In this document: positions 36,946-45,282 of the stretch, piece by piece
Position numbering within the stretch: the stretch's first letter is position 1
Layout: the number at the start of each line of letters is the position of its first letter
Source: a virus
Strand: one strand, 5' to 3'
Virus record (IMG/VR): IMGVR_UViG_3300021354_000010
Coordinates: 1 to 47,260 of that record
DNA length: 47,260 nt
The notes under the pieces: generated by a model
What the model was told of the DNA's origin: nothing
What the model saw: only the letters and a program-made list of their open reading frames with translations
Database searches by the model: none
Translations under genes and position numbers: made by a program

Positions 36946-39072
36946 TCACGCAACATAAGAAATAAATTTGTTTAATAACAATCTATTAACTTGACGACTT
37001 TCCATCATCTTTGTGAATTTATTGGCAATAGATTTAGTTGATTGGGAAGAATTAACCGACAACTCTTTGTCATCTATTTTCAACGAATTTGCAGGCACAA
37101 CAAACAAATCATCACGACCTTTGGTTCTGAAAGAAGCGAATCCATTTGCACGGATTTCCGTTCTAACTTTATCTGTATCTATGTTATCAATACCATTGTC
37201 ATATGCTAAATTATGCAACACAATTCTAGACGCAGACGGTGTAACATAGAACCCGACGTTAGTAACATCATATCTTCTTTTAAGTATTTGCAATAACAAA
37301 TCAGTTTGGTCACTGGCATTACGACCAAACTCATAATTGATTTTTGTAACAGGATCAGTAAGGAATACAGTTTTTCTATAAGAGTTTGTACAATTTAATA
37401 CACCACCTGCTCCATCGGTCAACGTAATCATAGACATTTTCTCTACACCATTAAGACGAATAAATTTACCAACATATTCAGTCATATATGCAAGAGCAGG
37501 TAGTAAAGGTGTGCCACCTAAACCGAACCCACGTTCAGAACAAAAATGGTGGATATTGAATAATCTTTTTGCCATTCCATTAAAATCACTGATAGACATT
37601 TTATTGCTAAATAACTCCAATAAAGAACAATTAGTTACTGCATTATCAAGGGTAGAATCAGAAATTAACCTATATGCATCGTGTTTCTCTCTCTTTTTTT
37701 TATAATATGATTCTGTTAAATCTTCTATTCCACGTATATAATAATCGGAGAATGCTAATACCTGGAACGGGATTTGTGCTCTATAACAAAACATAGATAA
37801 TGTAATAACTTGTTGTACTACATCATTAATTACACTAGACATAGAACCAGACCAGTCTACTAAAAAGATCATGCCGTGCTTTTTACCATCGTTTGTAATT
37901 GCAAGTCTTTTAAATAAATCATCGTTAAACTGGTAACCCCATATTTTCTTCATATCCAATGCACCAGATTTTGATACTTGAGTACGTTTATATTGAGTCG
38001 CTGCCTTTTTCATTTCAAATTCTTTAAGAAGATAACTTACGGTCTTCATAGTATTTGTTTTGAAGATGTTATATTCGTCATCGGTATTTTTAAAAATTGT
38101 TGAAGAAGACCAATATCGTTCAACAAGTTTCGAATTCGATGTAGTTTGGTTCAATATAGTTTTATAATCTATAAAAGTATCAGGATCGAAGTTGGTATCT
38201 ATTTCTACATAAACATAATCTGAACTTAAATCTAAGTATTCGTCCAAATTTTCTTCCAATGCCTTAGAAGTTTTAGATTCCAATTGTTCTTCATCATCAT
38301 CGATACAATTTGAATCACAATTTGAATCTATTTCCTCATCATCAGATTCGTCTATTTCCTCATCATCAGATTCCTCATCATCAGATTCTTGATGTTCCTC
38401 CTCATCAGATTCCTCATCATCAAATTCTTGTTGTTCTTCCTCATCAAATTTTTGTTGTTCTTCCTCATCAAATTTTTGTTGTTCTTCCTCATCAAATTCT
38501 TGTTCTCGTTTTTTATCTTTCTTTAATTCATTTTTAGAGAATTCTAAGATTTCTTTTGCTAATTCAATAACTTCAGTTGTAGTTTCAACTTTCTCTGATC
38601 GGATTACGAATTCTTGTTCTTCTTTGGTGAATGTAACACCAGAAGAAATACCAACTTTGAACCAAAGGTTGATTTTATCAATCAAGTTAAGAGATTGTAC
38701 ATTCTTTATTTTAGAAAGACCGAAGAAATCTCTTTCATTGAGATGGTTATAACCAACAACCATAGATTTTTTAAGTCCAGGATATTTACGTTTCATCAAT
38801 TTCTCGATACGAACGTCTTCTATTACGTTTAAGTAACTGTGTAGTTTACGGTTATCGACAGAAGCATCAACTAAATCCATAGTTGTGAATAAAGCATGAC
38901 CTACCTCATGACCTACCATCATCCCCTCAATTTCAGGAGTCATATTTTTGAATATAGGTAAGGTTAATTGTCTTGATTGGATATTGAAAGAAGCGGTTTT
39001 GACTGCTTTTTTAACAACATTAATGTTTTCTGTCGCTAGTAGTTTAGCGATAATGTTAATTGAATGGTTCAT
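36946..39072 (-). CDS. VWA-domain protein with N-terminal HExxH motif (CobT-like partner)
   Basis: The 708-residue protein has three parts. Residues 1-180 contain VGHEVGHALFTT (H55, E56, H59) with NVIEDVRIEKL near 82, a zinc-peptidase-like layout. Residues 186-262 are very acidic and hold three exact 8-residue repeats (FDEEEQQK). Residues 395-650 form a VWA domain with MIDAS GMIFLVDWSGSMSS (D406, S408, S410) and LTDGAGG. CobT and similar partners of MoxR ATPases combine an acidic linker with a VWA domain. Its leader and promoter are a duplicate of those before 27502-27723. Confidence 0.78.
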   Translation of the reverse strand: MNHSINIIAKLLATENINVVKKAVKTASFNIQSRQLTLPIFKNMTPEIEGMMVGHEVGHALFTTMDLVDASVDNRKLHSYLNVIEDVRIEKLMKRKYPGLKKSMVVGYNHLNERDFFGLSKIKNVQSLNLIDKINLWFKVGISSGVTFTKEEQEFVIRSEKVETTTEVIELAKEILEFSKNELKKDKKREQEFDEEEQQKFDEEEQQKFDEEEQQEFDDEESDEEEHQESDDEESDDEEIDESDDEEIDSNCDSNCIDDDEEQLESKTSKALEENLDEYLDLSSDYVYVEIDTNFDPDTFIDYKTILNQTTSNSKLVERYWSSSTIFKNTDDEYNIFKTNTMKTVSYLLKEFEMKKAATQYKRTQVSKSGALDMKKIWGYQFNDDLFKRLAITNDGKKHGMIFLVDWSGSMSSVINDVVQQVITLSMFCYRAQIPFQVLAFSDYYIRGIEDLTESYYKKKREKHDAYRLISDSTLDNAVTNCSLLELFSNKMSISDFNGMAKRLFNIHHFCSERGFGLGGTPLLPALAYMTEYVGKFIRLNGVEKMSMITLTDGAGGVLNCTNSYRKTVFLTDPVTKINYEFGRNASDQTDLLLQILKRRYDVTNVGFYVTPSASRIVLHNLAYDNGIDNIDTDKVRTEIRANGFASFRTKGRDDLFVVPANSLKIDDKELSVNSSQSTKSIANKFTKMMESRQVNRLLLNKFISYVA
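38425..38496 (-). repeat. three in-frame 24-bp repeats in the acidic linker
   Basis: These code for FDEEEQQK, FDEEEQQK and FDEEEQQE (residues 193-216). They are nearly identical at DNA level and likely vary in copy number by slippage. Confidence 0.85.
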
Positions 39073-39167
39073 AATATAATCTCTCTTTTCAAATTTATGA
39101 GTTATTTTACACCATATCGAAAGAAATGTAAAGCTTTATTTTGCGTCATAATGGAAATTTACTGTTT
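39070..39167 (-). repeat. 98-bp promoter module, copy 2
   Basis: It differs from 27721-27818 at one base. It carries the ribosome site of the VWA gene, its promoter and the upstream motif. Confidence 0.95.
39104..39132 (-). promoter_or_regulatory. early-type promoter (TTTACA / TAAAAT) for VWA gene
   Basis: TTTACA (39127-39132) and TAAAAT (39104-39109) on the minus strand have a 17-bp spacer. Confidence 0.75.
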
Positions 39168-39169
39168 AC
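39153..39169 (-). promoter_or_regulatory. upstream operator-like motif
   Basis: The plus strand reads GGAAATTTACTGTTTAC, starting 20 bp beyond the -35 box, with one change from the palindromic copy at 27804. Confidence 0.5.
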
Positions 39170-39303
39170 CAGAACGAAATAATAAAATCGTCAAACCCTA
39201 AAAATTGATGAATTTATGGTTCAAATATCTTCTTATAAAACAATGTATTGGCAGGGTTAGTGTGCAACTTTTGTGACTCAATTTTAGTAAAAGAAGCAAA
39301 GGG

Positions 39304-39360
39304 TGAGGGTATAATTTATTAATTGTTATTTAAATGGCATTAAAATATGATTTACCCTCA
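39304..39360. other. inverted repeat in the gp46-VWA gap
   Basis: TGAGGGTA (39304-39311) and TACCCTCA (39353-39360) are perfect inverted copies around a 41-base AT-rich loop, 4 bp after the gp46 stop. There is no T-tract. The rest of the 292-bp gap (39073-39364) holds only the promoter module and no gene that I can see. Confidence 0.5.
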
Positions 39361-39364
39361 TAAA

Positions 39365-41083
39365 TCAAGAGATTACAGAGAAATCGTTGCGTTTTTCTAT
39401 ACGTAATACTGAATGAAATTTATCATTCAGTATATCACCTCGATGCGATATTACAAATACATTTGTATCTGATTCTAATGAATTGATCATGGTTAATAAT
39501 GATTCTGTAGAGGCATCATCCAGAGACGAATCTGCGATTTCGTCCATAACCAAAAGATTCGTATTGACTGAGTTCTTGAGTCTGGCAATCTGTCTCCACG
39601 CAAACAAAATAGCAACATCTAGTTTACGTTTTTCACCTTCTGAAAATGAAGCATAGGTGAAATCATCTCGGAACCTAGATTTAATGGTCTCGTTAAAAGA
39701 TTCGTCCAGTTCGAATTTGATGTAAGTATCCATAATTGCAAGATACTTATTGATCAAATTATTCATTACTGGTAGATATTCTCTTATAATTGCGGTCTTA
39801 ATACCAGTGTCTTTCAATAACTGGTTTGACACATCTTGTAACCTACGTAACTCCAGCAAAGAAGTTTTCTTGTTGATCTGGTCTATGGTGGTAGTTGCTA
39901 GTTCTTTAAGTTTACCTTTTTCTTCATCAACATTAGTAGTATCCTGTTCAACAGATTCAATTTCGGCAAGGAAATTAGAATTCTGACGGTTCAGTAATGT
40001 GATAGTGCTGTTAGTTGTTGATAGTTCGATGTTCTTATCTGTAATATTATTTTGAATTTCCTGAATACTTTTCAATGTCTCTTTCAATTCAGCATAATAT
40101 TTTTCCAATGCAGTGATCTTAGAATTCTCTTCTTCAATTTTACTCTGGAGGTCTACAATTACAGTTTGTTTATAATCTTCAGATATATCTTGGGAACACG
40201 TAGAACAAACATCATTCTCGTCAAAAAAATGTTTATGTGTAATATGATGATTAACTACTGCAACAGATTTGCTCAGTAATCTATTTACATCCTGTGATGC
40301 TTCATCATACTTATCTTTGTAAGCAACCAGTTCCCTTAATCGTACAAGATCTTCAGTTAACGAATCAGAAGTTAATTGTGCTTGTTCTATCTGTAGATCG
40401 TTCTTAGCAATTTTATCCAACAATATTCTTACAGTTTCAGACTTGGCAGTATTCATTGCTTTGATTATAGCAGTCTGTGACTCAACTTTTGCCCGTGCTA
40501 CTTTGATCTCAGAATCTAATTTTGATATCTCATCTTTAGTAACACTTATTCTATCTTTTAAAAGTTGGTTCATAACAGAGAAAATGCGAATATCGAGAAT
40601 ATCCTCGACCACTTCTCTACGTTGATTAGACTTCAATTGCATGAATGGGACAAATGATGCTGACCCAAGTATTACTACCTGTGTGAAAGTTTTATAGTTC
40701 AGCCGGAGGATTTGTTGTTCCAATATTTTCTGGTAATCCTTATTCGCTGCTTCTTGATTCAATAAAACATTATCACAATAAATTTCGAATATCCCAGGTT
40801 TCATTCCACGGATTATTTTATACCGTTTATTTCCTATTGTAAATTCGCAAGCAACCAAAAGGTGTTTGCCGTTGATAGAATTGACCAACTGACTTAATTT
40901 AACATCTCTGAATGGTTTACCAAACAAACAGAATGTAATTGCATCTAGGATAGTAGATTTTCCCTCGCCATTCTTACCCATAATAAGGGTAGTTCTTGAT
41001 TTATCCAATAAAATTTTATTTGCAGAATTTCCTGTGCTAAGGAAATTCTGATATTCCACGTAATGAAAATTAATAGTTGCCAT
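39365..41083 (-). CDS. 46: recombination nuclease subunit gp46 (SbcC/Rad50-like)
   Basis: The 572-residue protein has Walker A MGKNGEGKSTILDAITF near residue 35 and a coiled coil interrupted at the centre by a zinc hook VCSTCSQDI (about residue 295). The signature FSEGEKRKLDVAILF near 480 and Walker B LLVMDEIADSSLDD follow. It is the ATPase of the gp46/47 complex that resects DNA ends for UvsX-dependent recombination and degrades host DNA. It begins at the stop of gene 47 (TAATG), so both subunits are made together. Length is like T4 gp46 (560). Confidence 0.94.
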   Translation of the reverse strand: MATINFHYVEYQNFLSTGNSANKILLDKSRTTLIMGKNGEGKSTILDAITFCLFGKPFRDVKLSQLVNSINGKHLLVACEFTIGNKRYKIIRGMKPGIFEIYCDNVLLNQEAANKDYQKILEQQILRLNYKTFTQVVILGSASFVPFMQLKSNQRREVVEDILDIRIFSVMNQLLKDRISVTKDEISKLDSEIKVARAKVESQTAIIKAMNTAKSETVRILLDKIAKNDLQIEQAQLTSDSLTEDLVRLRELVAYKDKYDEASQDVNRLLSKSVAVVNHHITHKHFFDENDVCSTCSQDISEDYKQTVIVDLQSKIEEENSKITALEKYYAELKETLKSIQEIQNNITDKNIELSTTNSTITLLNRQNSNFLAEIESVEQDTTNVDEEKGKLKELATTTIDQINKKTSLLELRRLQDVSNQLLKDTGIKTAIIREYLPVMNNLINKYLAIMDTYIKFELDESFNETIKSRFRDDFTYASFSEGEKRKLDVAILFAWRQIARLKNSVNTNLLVMDEIADSSLDDASTESLLTMINSLESDTNVFVISHRGDILNDKFHSVLRIEKRNDFSVIS

Positions 41084-42141
41084 TATGCCATTTCAAGGTT
41101 AACTGCTTCAGTGTATAAAGATTGTATGTAGGATTTAATTATAGAAGTATCAACATCAGTTTCAATCGATTCAATATAGTGATTTAAAACTGACTGAGTA
41201 TCTTCTAATTTAATATCCTCAGATAGTTCGCCGTTGGAATAGTCACCGATGTCTTCGATAATTTTAATCTCATAAGCACCTTTATTATACAATTTAGTTA
41301 GGAAGGTATCATACTTATAAAAGTCTGTTTTATTAACTACAATAAGTTTGACATAAGTATCTTTTATATCTATATTACTTAGATCAATTGGTTCTCGGTC
41401 TAAATCGTCATATTCTAGTTTAACAAATAATTTATACGGATTCTGAACAAACTCCAATTCTCTTGTTCCAAGATCGAATATATGGAATCCCTTTGGATCT
41501 GCAAAATCTTGCCATGTAATCTCGTATGGTGTTCCAAGATAAGTAATATTACCCTTTGTTGATCTATGGTGGTAATGTCCAGAGAAAGTTTTATCAAACC
41601 GATCAAATGTAGATTGCGTCAACCCACCATGGGATTCTACACCACGATACATCTGGAACCCATCTATCTCAAAGTGTCCCATACAAATATCTGCAGGAGA
41701 AGTTCTAATTTCTTCACTGAACTGGTCATAATTATCTCGGCAGATCCAAGGGATTAACACAACATCGATTCCCTTTACTTGAACTGTTTGAGGATATTCT
41801 ATACGGACAATATTATCATATTCTGCCAATAGCAAATTAGGTGTGTTTGGAAATAATTTTTCTTTAAAGTAGATATCATGGTTCCCTATAATCATATACA
41901 CAGATATGTCTCTGTTTTTAAGTTGATCGAAGAAGAATATTTTACATTGTTCAATTACATAATTATTTGTAAACTTACGAGTATCAAATGTATCACCCAA
42001 TATAATGATAGTGTCTATCTTATTTTTAGAAAGATATGGAAAGAATATCTCATTATAAAATTTACGTTGATGTTCAATGATAATAGTTGAACCTGTTCTT
42101 GCACCAAAATGTTGGTCAGTAATCAATGCAACTTTATTCAT
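41083..42141 (-). CDS. 47: recombination nuclease subunit gp47 (SbcD/Mre11-like)
   Basis: I chose the ATG at 42141 (MNKVALITDQHFGARTGS), preceded by GGGTGTGG. Metallophosphatase motifs are intact: TDQHFG, IILGDTFDTRKF, IIGNHDIYFKE and FSGHYHHRST. About 352 residues, close to T4 gp47 (339). It is the exo/endonuclease of the complex with gp46. The start overlaps the 60-residue gene upstream by 8 bp. Confidence 0.94.
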   Translation of the reverse strand: MNKVALITDQHFGARTGSTIIIEHQRKFYNEIFFPYLSKNKIDTIIILGDTFDTRKFTNNYVIEQCKIFFFDQLKNRDISVYMIIGNHDIYFKEKLFPNTPNLLLAEYDNIVRIEYPQTVQVKGIDVVLIPWICRDNYDQFSEEIRTSPADICMGHFEIDGFQMYRGVESHGGLTQSTFDRFDKTFSGHYHHRSTKGNITYLGTPYEITWQDFADPKGFHIFDLGTRELEFVQNPYKLFVKLEYDDLDREPIDLSNIDIKDTYVKLIVVNKTDFYKYDTFLTKLYNKGAYEIKIIEDIGDYSNGELSEDIKLEDTQSVLNHYIESIETDVDTSIIKSYIQSLYTEAVNLEMA

Positions 42142-42316
42142 CCACACCCCATCCAATTATATTAGTTTGTTCCAGGGTTCTAATTTGATATCCATATCCT
42201 TTTGATATAGCAAATTTAATTGTTTCTTCTTCACCTGCACCAGTTATATCTTTCCAGTCATCCCATATTTTCAAAATTGTGTCATACCATCTATATTGTT
42301 TAATTACTTTGTCCAT
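42134..42316 (-). CDS. small hypothetical protein (60 aa)
   Basis: It begins MDKVIKQYRWYDTILKIWDD and ends IIGWGVDE. It is a small helical/beta protein with several Trp and Tyr and no known motif. It overlaps the gp47 start by 8 bp, which supports translation. The function is unknown. Confidence 0.6.
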   Translation of the reverse strand: MDKVIKQYRWYDTILKIWDDWKDITGAGEEETIKFAISKGYGYQIRTLEQTNIIGWGVDE

Positions 42317-42346
42317 GTTACACCCATTGTATATAAAGTTTGGTAA

Positions 42347-42553
42347 TTATTCTTCTAAACCTTCTGTTATAGATGTTATGAATTCTTTATATTCTTCTCT
42401 CGTAGAATAATATTCTATAACAGTCATAAGCGATTTGATTAATTCGTAATTAGATTCATTATGGATTTTACTTTCAATATTATATGATTCTGTTAAAGAA
42501 AGTCTAACGATTTCACTTATTTGTTCGGGTTCTAAACAAAGTTCTATTTTCAT
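42347..42553 (-). CDS. small acidic hypothetical protein (68 aa)
   Basis: It begins MKIELCLEPEQISEIVRLSL and ends EFITSITEGLEE. It is helical and acidic, with a YEL-x-K-S-L-M-x-V-I-EYYSTREEY segment. It sits 30 bp upstream of the previous gene. In the 119-bp gap before it (42554-42672) there is an in-frame stretch that would code for a 25-residue hydrophobic peptide ending in ATGA overlap, but I find no start codon for it. Confidence 0.55.
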   Translation of the reverse strand: MKIELCLEPEQISEIVRLSLTESYNIESKIHNESNYELIKSLMTVIEYYSTREEYKEFITSITEGLEE

Positions 42554-42672
42554 ACTATAATTATCACCAATAATACTGCTGCAAAAATAACACCACTTAG
42601 AAATTTAACTTTATCTAATTGGATACGTAACTAAAATAATTGAGTATAGTTATTGATTCATCTGGTAGTATT

Positions 42673-43449
42673 TTAAAGACCATATGATTTTACACTCTTA
42701 TTTTTACGTTTACCTACGTATAATATAAACAATAATCCTGTTAAGAACAACCAACTAACAATTGGTAATGGTACTGGTGCGGGTGGTTGTGTTTCAACAA
42801 CAGTCATTGCAGATATACTTGACAAGTTATAAGACTTCACCACTGTCGCTAAATTATGTGCTTGTAGTGCGTTCACTAAGAAACCAAATGCACTTGATGA
42901 ACCGTACACATAAGTTTCTGATATATCACTTACTGACCAATTAGGATTGTATATGGGATTATTGGCACCAAGACTTTGTTGTCTTGTCGAGAACCCTATT
43001 GTACGGGTATTTGTAGTATTATACCCGAATCCAGTCAAGTCGGCAGAGTATAATGTACCACTTAATGAATTTGCTCCATTATTAACATTACCAGTAATAG
43101 TCAATGTAGAACCAGTAGGATCGAATACACTTGACGAATTGAAATTCGCAACTAAACTGAAAACAGGCGAACTTACTGTCAACGATTTATTTGCAGCATT
43201 ATCGAATAAGATTGTGGCATTACCTGTCGCTGTCAATGAATAACCAGAAGCAAGAGAGATAATGTCAATCTTCAATGCAGAAGTATTGAAGATATATTCA
43301 TTATTTTTTAATATAGGTAACACATTGACATCTGTGGAAATTGCTGTTACGTTTCCATCAGTAGCAATATAAGGTAAAGACGGTAGTGTAACCGCAGAAT
43401 TTGCTGTTCCAGATAAAAGAAGAGCAGTTAAGATAGCATATTTTTTCAT
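42673..43449 (-). CDS. exported PEP-CTERM-like protein
   Basis: The 258-residue protein has a signal peptide (MKKYAILTALLLSGTANSA, cut near residue 19) and a Ser/Thr/Asn-rich beta body. The C terminus is PAPVPLPIVSWLFLTGLLFI, then YVGKRKNKS. That is the order VPLP, hydrophobic helix, basic tail of the PEP-CTERM VPLPA variant, recognised by exosortase in Gram-negative bacteria with exopolysaccharide systems. Such proteins are typical of host cells and not of phage cores, so this looks like a host-derived moron. It is transcribed from its own promoter (43482-43510) with the shared upstream motif. Confidence 0.75.
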   Translation of the reverse strand: MKKYAILTALLLSGTANSAVTLPSLPYIATDGNVTAISTDVNVLPILKNNEYIFNTSALKIDIISLASGYSLTATGNATILFDNAANKSLTVSSPVFSLVANFNSSSVFDPTGSTLTITGNVNNGANSLSGTLYSADLTGFGYNTTNTRTIGFSTRQQSLGANNPIYNPNWSVSDISETYVYGSSSAFGFLVNALQAHNLATVVKSYNLSSISAMTVVETQPPAPVPLPIVSWLFLTGLLFILYVGKRKNKSVKSYGL

Positions 43450-43481
43450 TTTTGTTTCCTCAATAATTTAATTTATGAGTT

Positions 43482-43510
43482 ATTTTACCTTGTAAAGTTA
43501 AAGAAGTAAA
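43482..43510 (-). promoter_or_regulatory. early-type promoter (TTTACT / TAAAAT) for PEP-CTERM-like gene
   Basis: TTTACT (43505-43510) and TAAAAT (43482-43487) on the minus strand have a 17-bp spacer. The leader (ATTTATGAGTTATTTTAC) resembles that of the 98-bp module. Confidence 0.75.
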
Positions 43511-43514
43511 GAAC

Positions 43515-43559
43515 TATTTTCTCTCAATTAAGAAATTTACTGTTTCCTAAGAGAAAATA
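43515..43559. terminator. 10-bp inverted repeat, possible bidirectional terminator/operator
   Basis: TATTTTCTCT (43515-43524) and AGAGAAAATA (43550-43559) are perfect inverted copies around a 25-base loop. The loop contains the GAAATTTACTGTTTCC motif. It follows the stop of the AAA+ gene at 43561 and directly precedes the PEP-CTERM promoter. Confidence 0.5.
43531..43547 (-). promoter_or_regulatory. upstream operator-like motif
   Basis: The plus strand reads AGAAATTTACTGTTTCC starting 20 bp beyond the -35 box. It differs from the 27804 copy at one base. Confidence 0.5.
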
Positions 43560-43560
43560 A

Positions 43561-44685
43561 TCATTGATTAAACCCAAAGTTACTTACGGTTTTTATGTTC
43601 ATCTCATGGAATATCTCTGCCACTGTATAAGCAGATTTATCTGTATTGATAGTAATACCCCTTTCATTGGCAAATTTGTGTGCTTGTTCTTTTGTCAGAG
43701 AACAAAACTTCGCAACATGGAAACATCTTCCTGGACGAAGCAATGCTGGATCAACGTCACGAATTGAAGGTAGATTCGTCGAGAATACCATCTTTTTACC
43801 TTTGACTGTCACAAGACCATCACCGACATTTAGGAATTTATGCATTAAATCATTTCCAGCATTTCTAGATGATAAGAAAGAATCCGAATCCTCTAAGACC
43901 ATAATTGAACTATCTTCATCTTCCAGAAAATCGGCAAAGATATTATCTTTACCTAATATGCTTGGATCATAAGTAACAATGGCAGAAGTCTTGGCATGAT
44001 CCAATAACCCACGAATGAATGTAGTTTTACCAGTTCCTGGAGGTCCAATTAACAATAGAATTGATGCCGACGATTTCATGAATCTTTCATAATAAGAGTT
44101 AAGTTCTTCTCCTTCAAGGAAAGGGTACATTGATGTGACTGGTAACATTTCTTCATTCAATGGTAAAGTAATGTTACTGCCATCTGCATCGTACATCCAC
44201 TTAATATAAGATTCTACTTTGTCGAAACGAGATTCCATAATTTTTGTATAATCAGACACGAAATCTGAATCCCCGACAAACTCAATATTAGCAGTGCTAC
44301 CACTAATGTAGTAATCAATATAACTATCCAAATCATCGTGGACTGCCCAACCACTATAATCTTTTGTTTGAATAACCCTAAGTTTAGAACCGAGTTCTGT
44401 ATGTAAGAATTCATTCCATTCTCTCTTGTTAGCAAATATTTTTATTTTGCTATGTAATGTTTTTAACCCTTTCTCGAAACGTCTTTGGTGTAAAGAACCC
44501 TGGACATATTCATCGAAAGAACTCACACCCATTATAATATCTTTTTCTTTCTTCATCGCAAATCCTGCTATATCATCTTCATAAAAATAAGACCAGTTTT
44601 TTTTACTGGTGATTTTCTTGCGTTTTTTGATACGCAATTGTCCACGTTTATACGCTTTCCAGTTAAACTGTACCATAAAATTCAT
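43561..44685 (-). CDS. AAA+ ATPase, BCS1/FtsH-like core
   Basis: The protein starts at 44685 (MNFMVQFNWKAYKRGQLR) or at the second ATG (44676); no strong ribosome site distinguishes them. Residues 1-200 are a phage-specific N-terminal domain. The AAA core has Walker A LIGPPGTGKTTFIRGLL near 220, Walker B SSIMVLEDSDSFLSS near 262, MVFSTNLPSIRDVDPALLRPGR as sensor 1 plus arginine finger (trimmed to its core NLPSIRDVDPALLRPGR), all in the BCS1/proteasome-ATPase pattern. It may remodel a protein complex. It overlaps the gp55 gene by 23 bp. Confidence 0.75.
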   Translation of the reverse strand: MNFMVQFNWKAYKRGQLRIKKRKKITSKKNWSYFYEDDIAGFAMKKEKDIIMGVSSFDEYVQGSLHQRRFEKGLKTLHSKIKIFANKREWNEFLHTELGSKLRVIQTKDYSGWAVHDDLDSYIDYYISGSTANIEFVGDSDFVSDYTKIMESRFDKVESYIKWMYDADGSNITLPLNEEMLPVTSMYPFLEGEELNSYYERFMKSSASILLLIGPPGTGKTTFIRGLLDHAKTSAIVTYDPSILGKDNIFADFLEDEDSSIMVLEDSDSFLSSRNAGNDLMHKFLNVGDGLVTVKGKKMVFSTNLPSIRDVDPALLRPGRCFHVAKFCSLTKEQAHKFANERGITINTDKSAYTVAEIFHEMNIKTVSNFGFNQ

Positions 44686-45220
44686 CTAGAGGTGATATAA
44701 CTTCTTTTGTAACCTTTTCTTTTTTTGGTTTTTCAAAAGCAGAACCATCGAAGTTGTTGAATGATTTCATATACTCAATATAATTATTTGTGAATTCACC
44801 TTGTTCATCATGTGATTGCAACTCTGTCAAATCCAACATATTGGAGGTAAGTATTTTACTCCTAATATAGACTTGTTTTTTCTCTTTTGCAATTCGTTGT
44901 AGGAATGCGAAATATACTATCTGGGTAAAATATGCAAATGGATTGTGAGTTATTTTATCATCGAATTTATCTATTGCCTTTAAACAACTTTCCACCCCAT
45001 CTAATATCATATCATCTTTAAATTGATATCCATTGAAACTTCTAAGATGGGCAAAATTTGTTGCAATTTTAAATATACAATCCCCGAGGTATTCGGATAC
45101 TCTTGGCAGTGGAGTTCCACTCTCATTCGCTTCAGCAACTAAAATTCTACGTTCCTGCAACGCATCGAAGAATGCTACATTATCTACATATTGACGTTTG
45201 GGTGGTGGTTGTTTAATCAT
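44663..45220 (-). CDS. 55: late transcription sigma factor gp55
   Basis: The 185-residue protein matches T4 gp55 (185) in length. It shows YQFKDDMILDGVESCLKAID, then FDDKITHNPFAYFTQIVYFA and FLQRIAKEKKQV, the same order as in T4 (MIADGIEASIKGLHNFD ... [21 protein letters not shown]). gp55 directs host RNA polymerase to TATAAATA, and four such boxes are present upstream of the structural/packaged genes here. It has its own early promoter (45251-45279). Confidence 0.92.
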   Translation of the reverse strand: MIKQPPPKRQYVDNVAFFDALQERRILVAEANESGTPLPRVSEYLGDCIFKIATNFAHLRSFNGYQFKDDMILDGVESCLKAIDKFDDKITHNPFAYFTQIVYFAFLQRIAKEKKQVYIRSKILTSNMLDLTELQSHDEQGEFTNNYIEYMKSFNNFDGSAFEKPKKEKVTKEVISPLDEFYGTV

Positions 45221-45250
45221 AATAATTTCCGATTTTCTAACTGTAAGTCA

Positions 45251-45279
45251 AGTATACCCTAGTTTACAATAAAAGTAAA
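45251..45279 (-). promoter_or_regulatory. early promoter for gp55
   Basis: TTTACT (45274-45279) and TATACT (45251-45256) on the minus strand have a 17-bp spacer. Confidence 0.8.
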
Positions 45280-45282
45280 GCT

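Noticed and set aside
38310-38537. 75-aa plus-strand frame rich in His/Pro/Gln repeats
   Set aside because: It is the complement of the acidic repeat region of the VWA gene and its repeats follow from that.
42554-42672. Possible 25-aa hydrophobic peptide ending in an ATGA overlap with the 68-aa gene
   Set aside because: There is no usable start codon in frame; a stop lies directly upstream.
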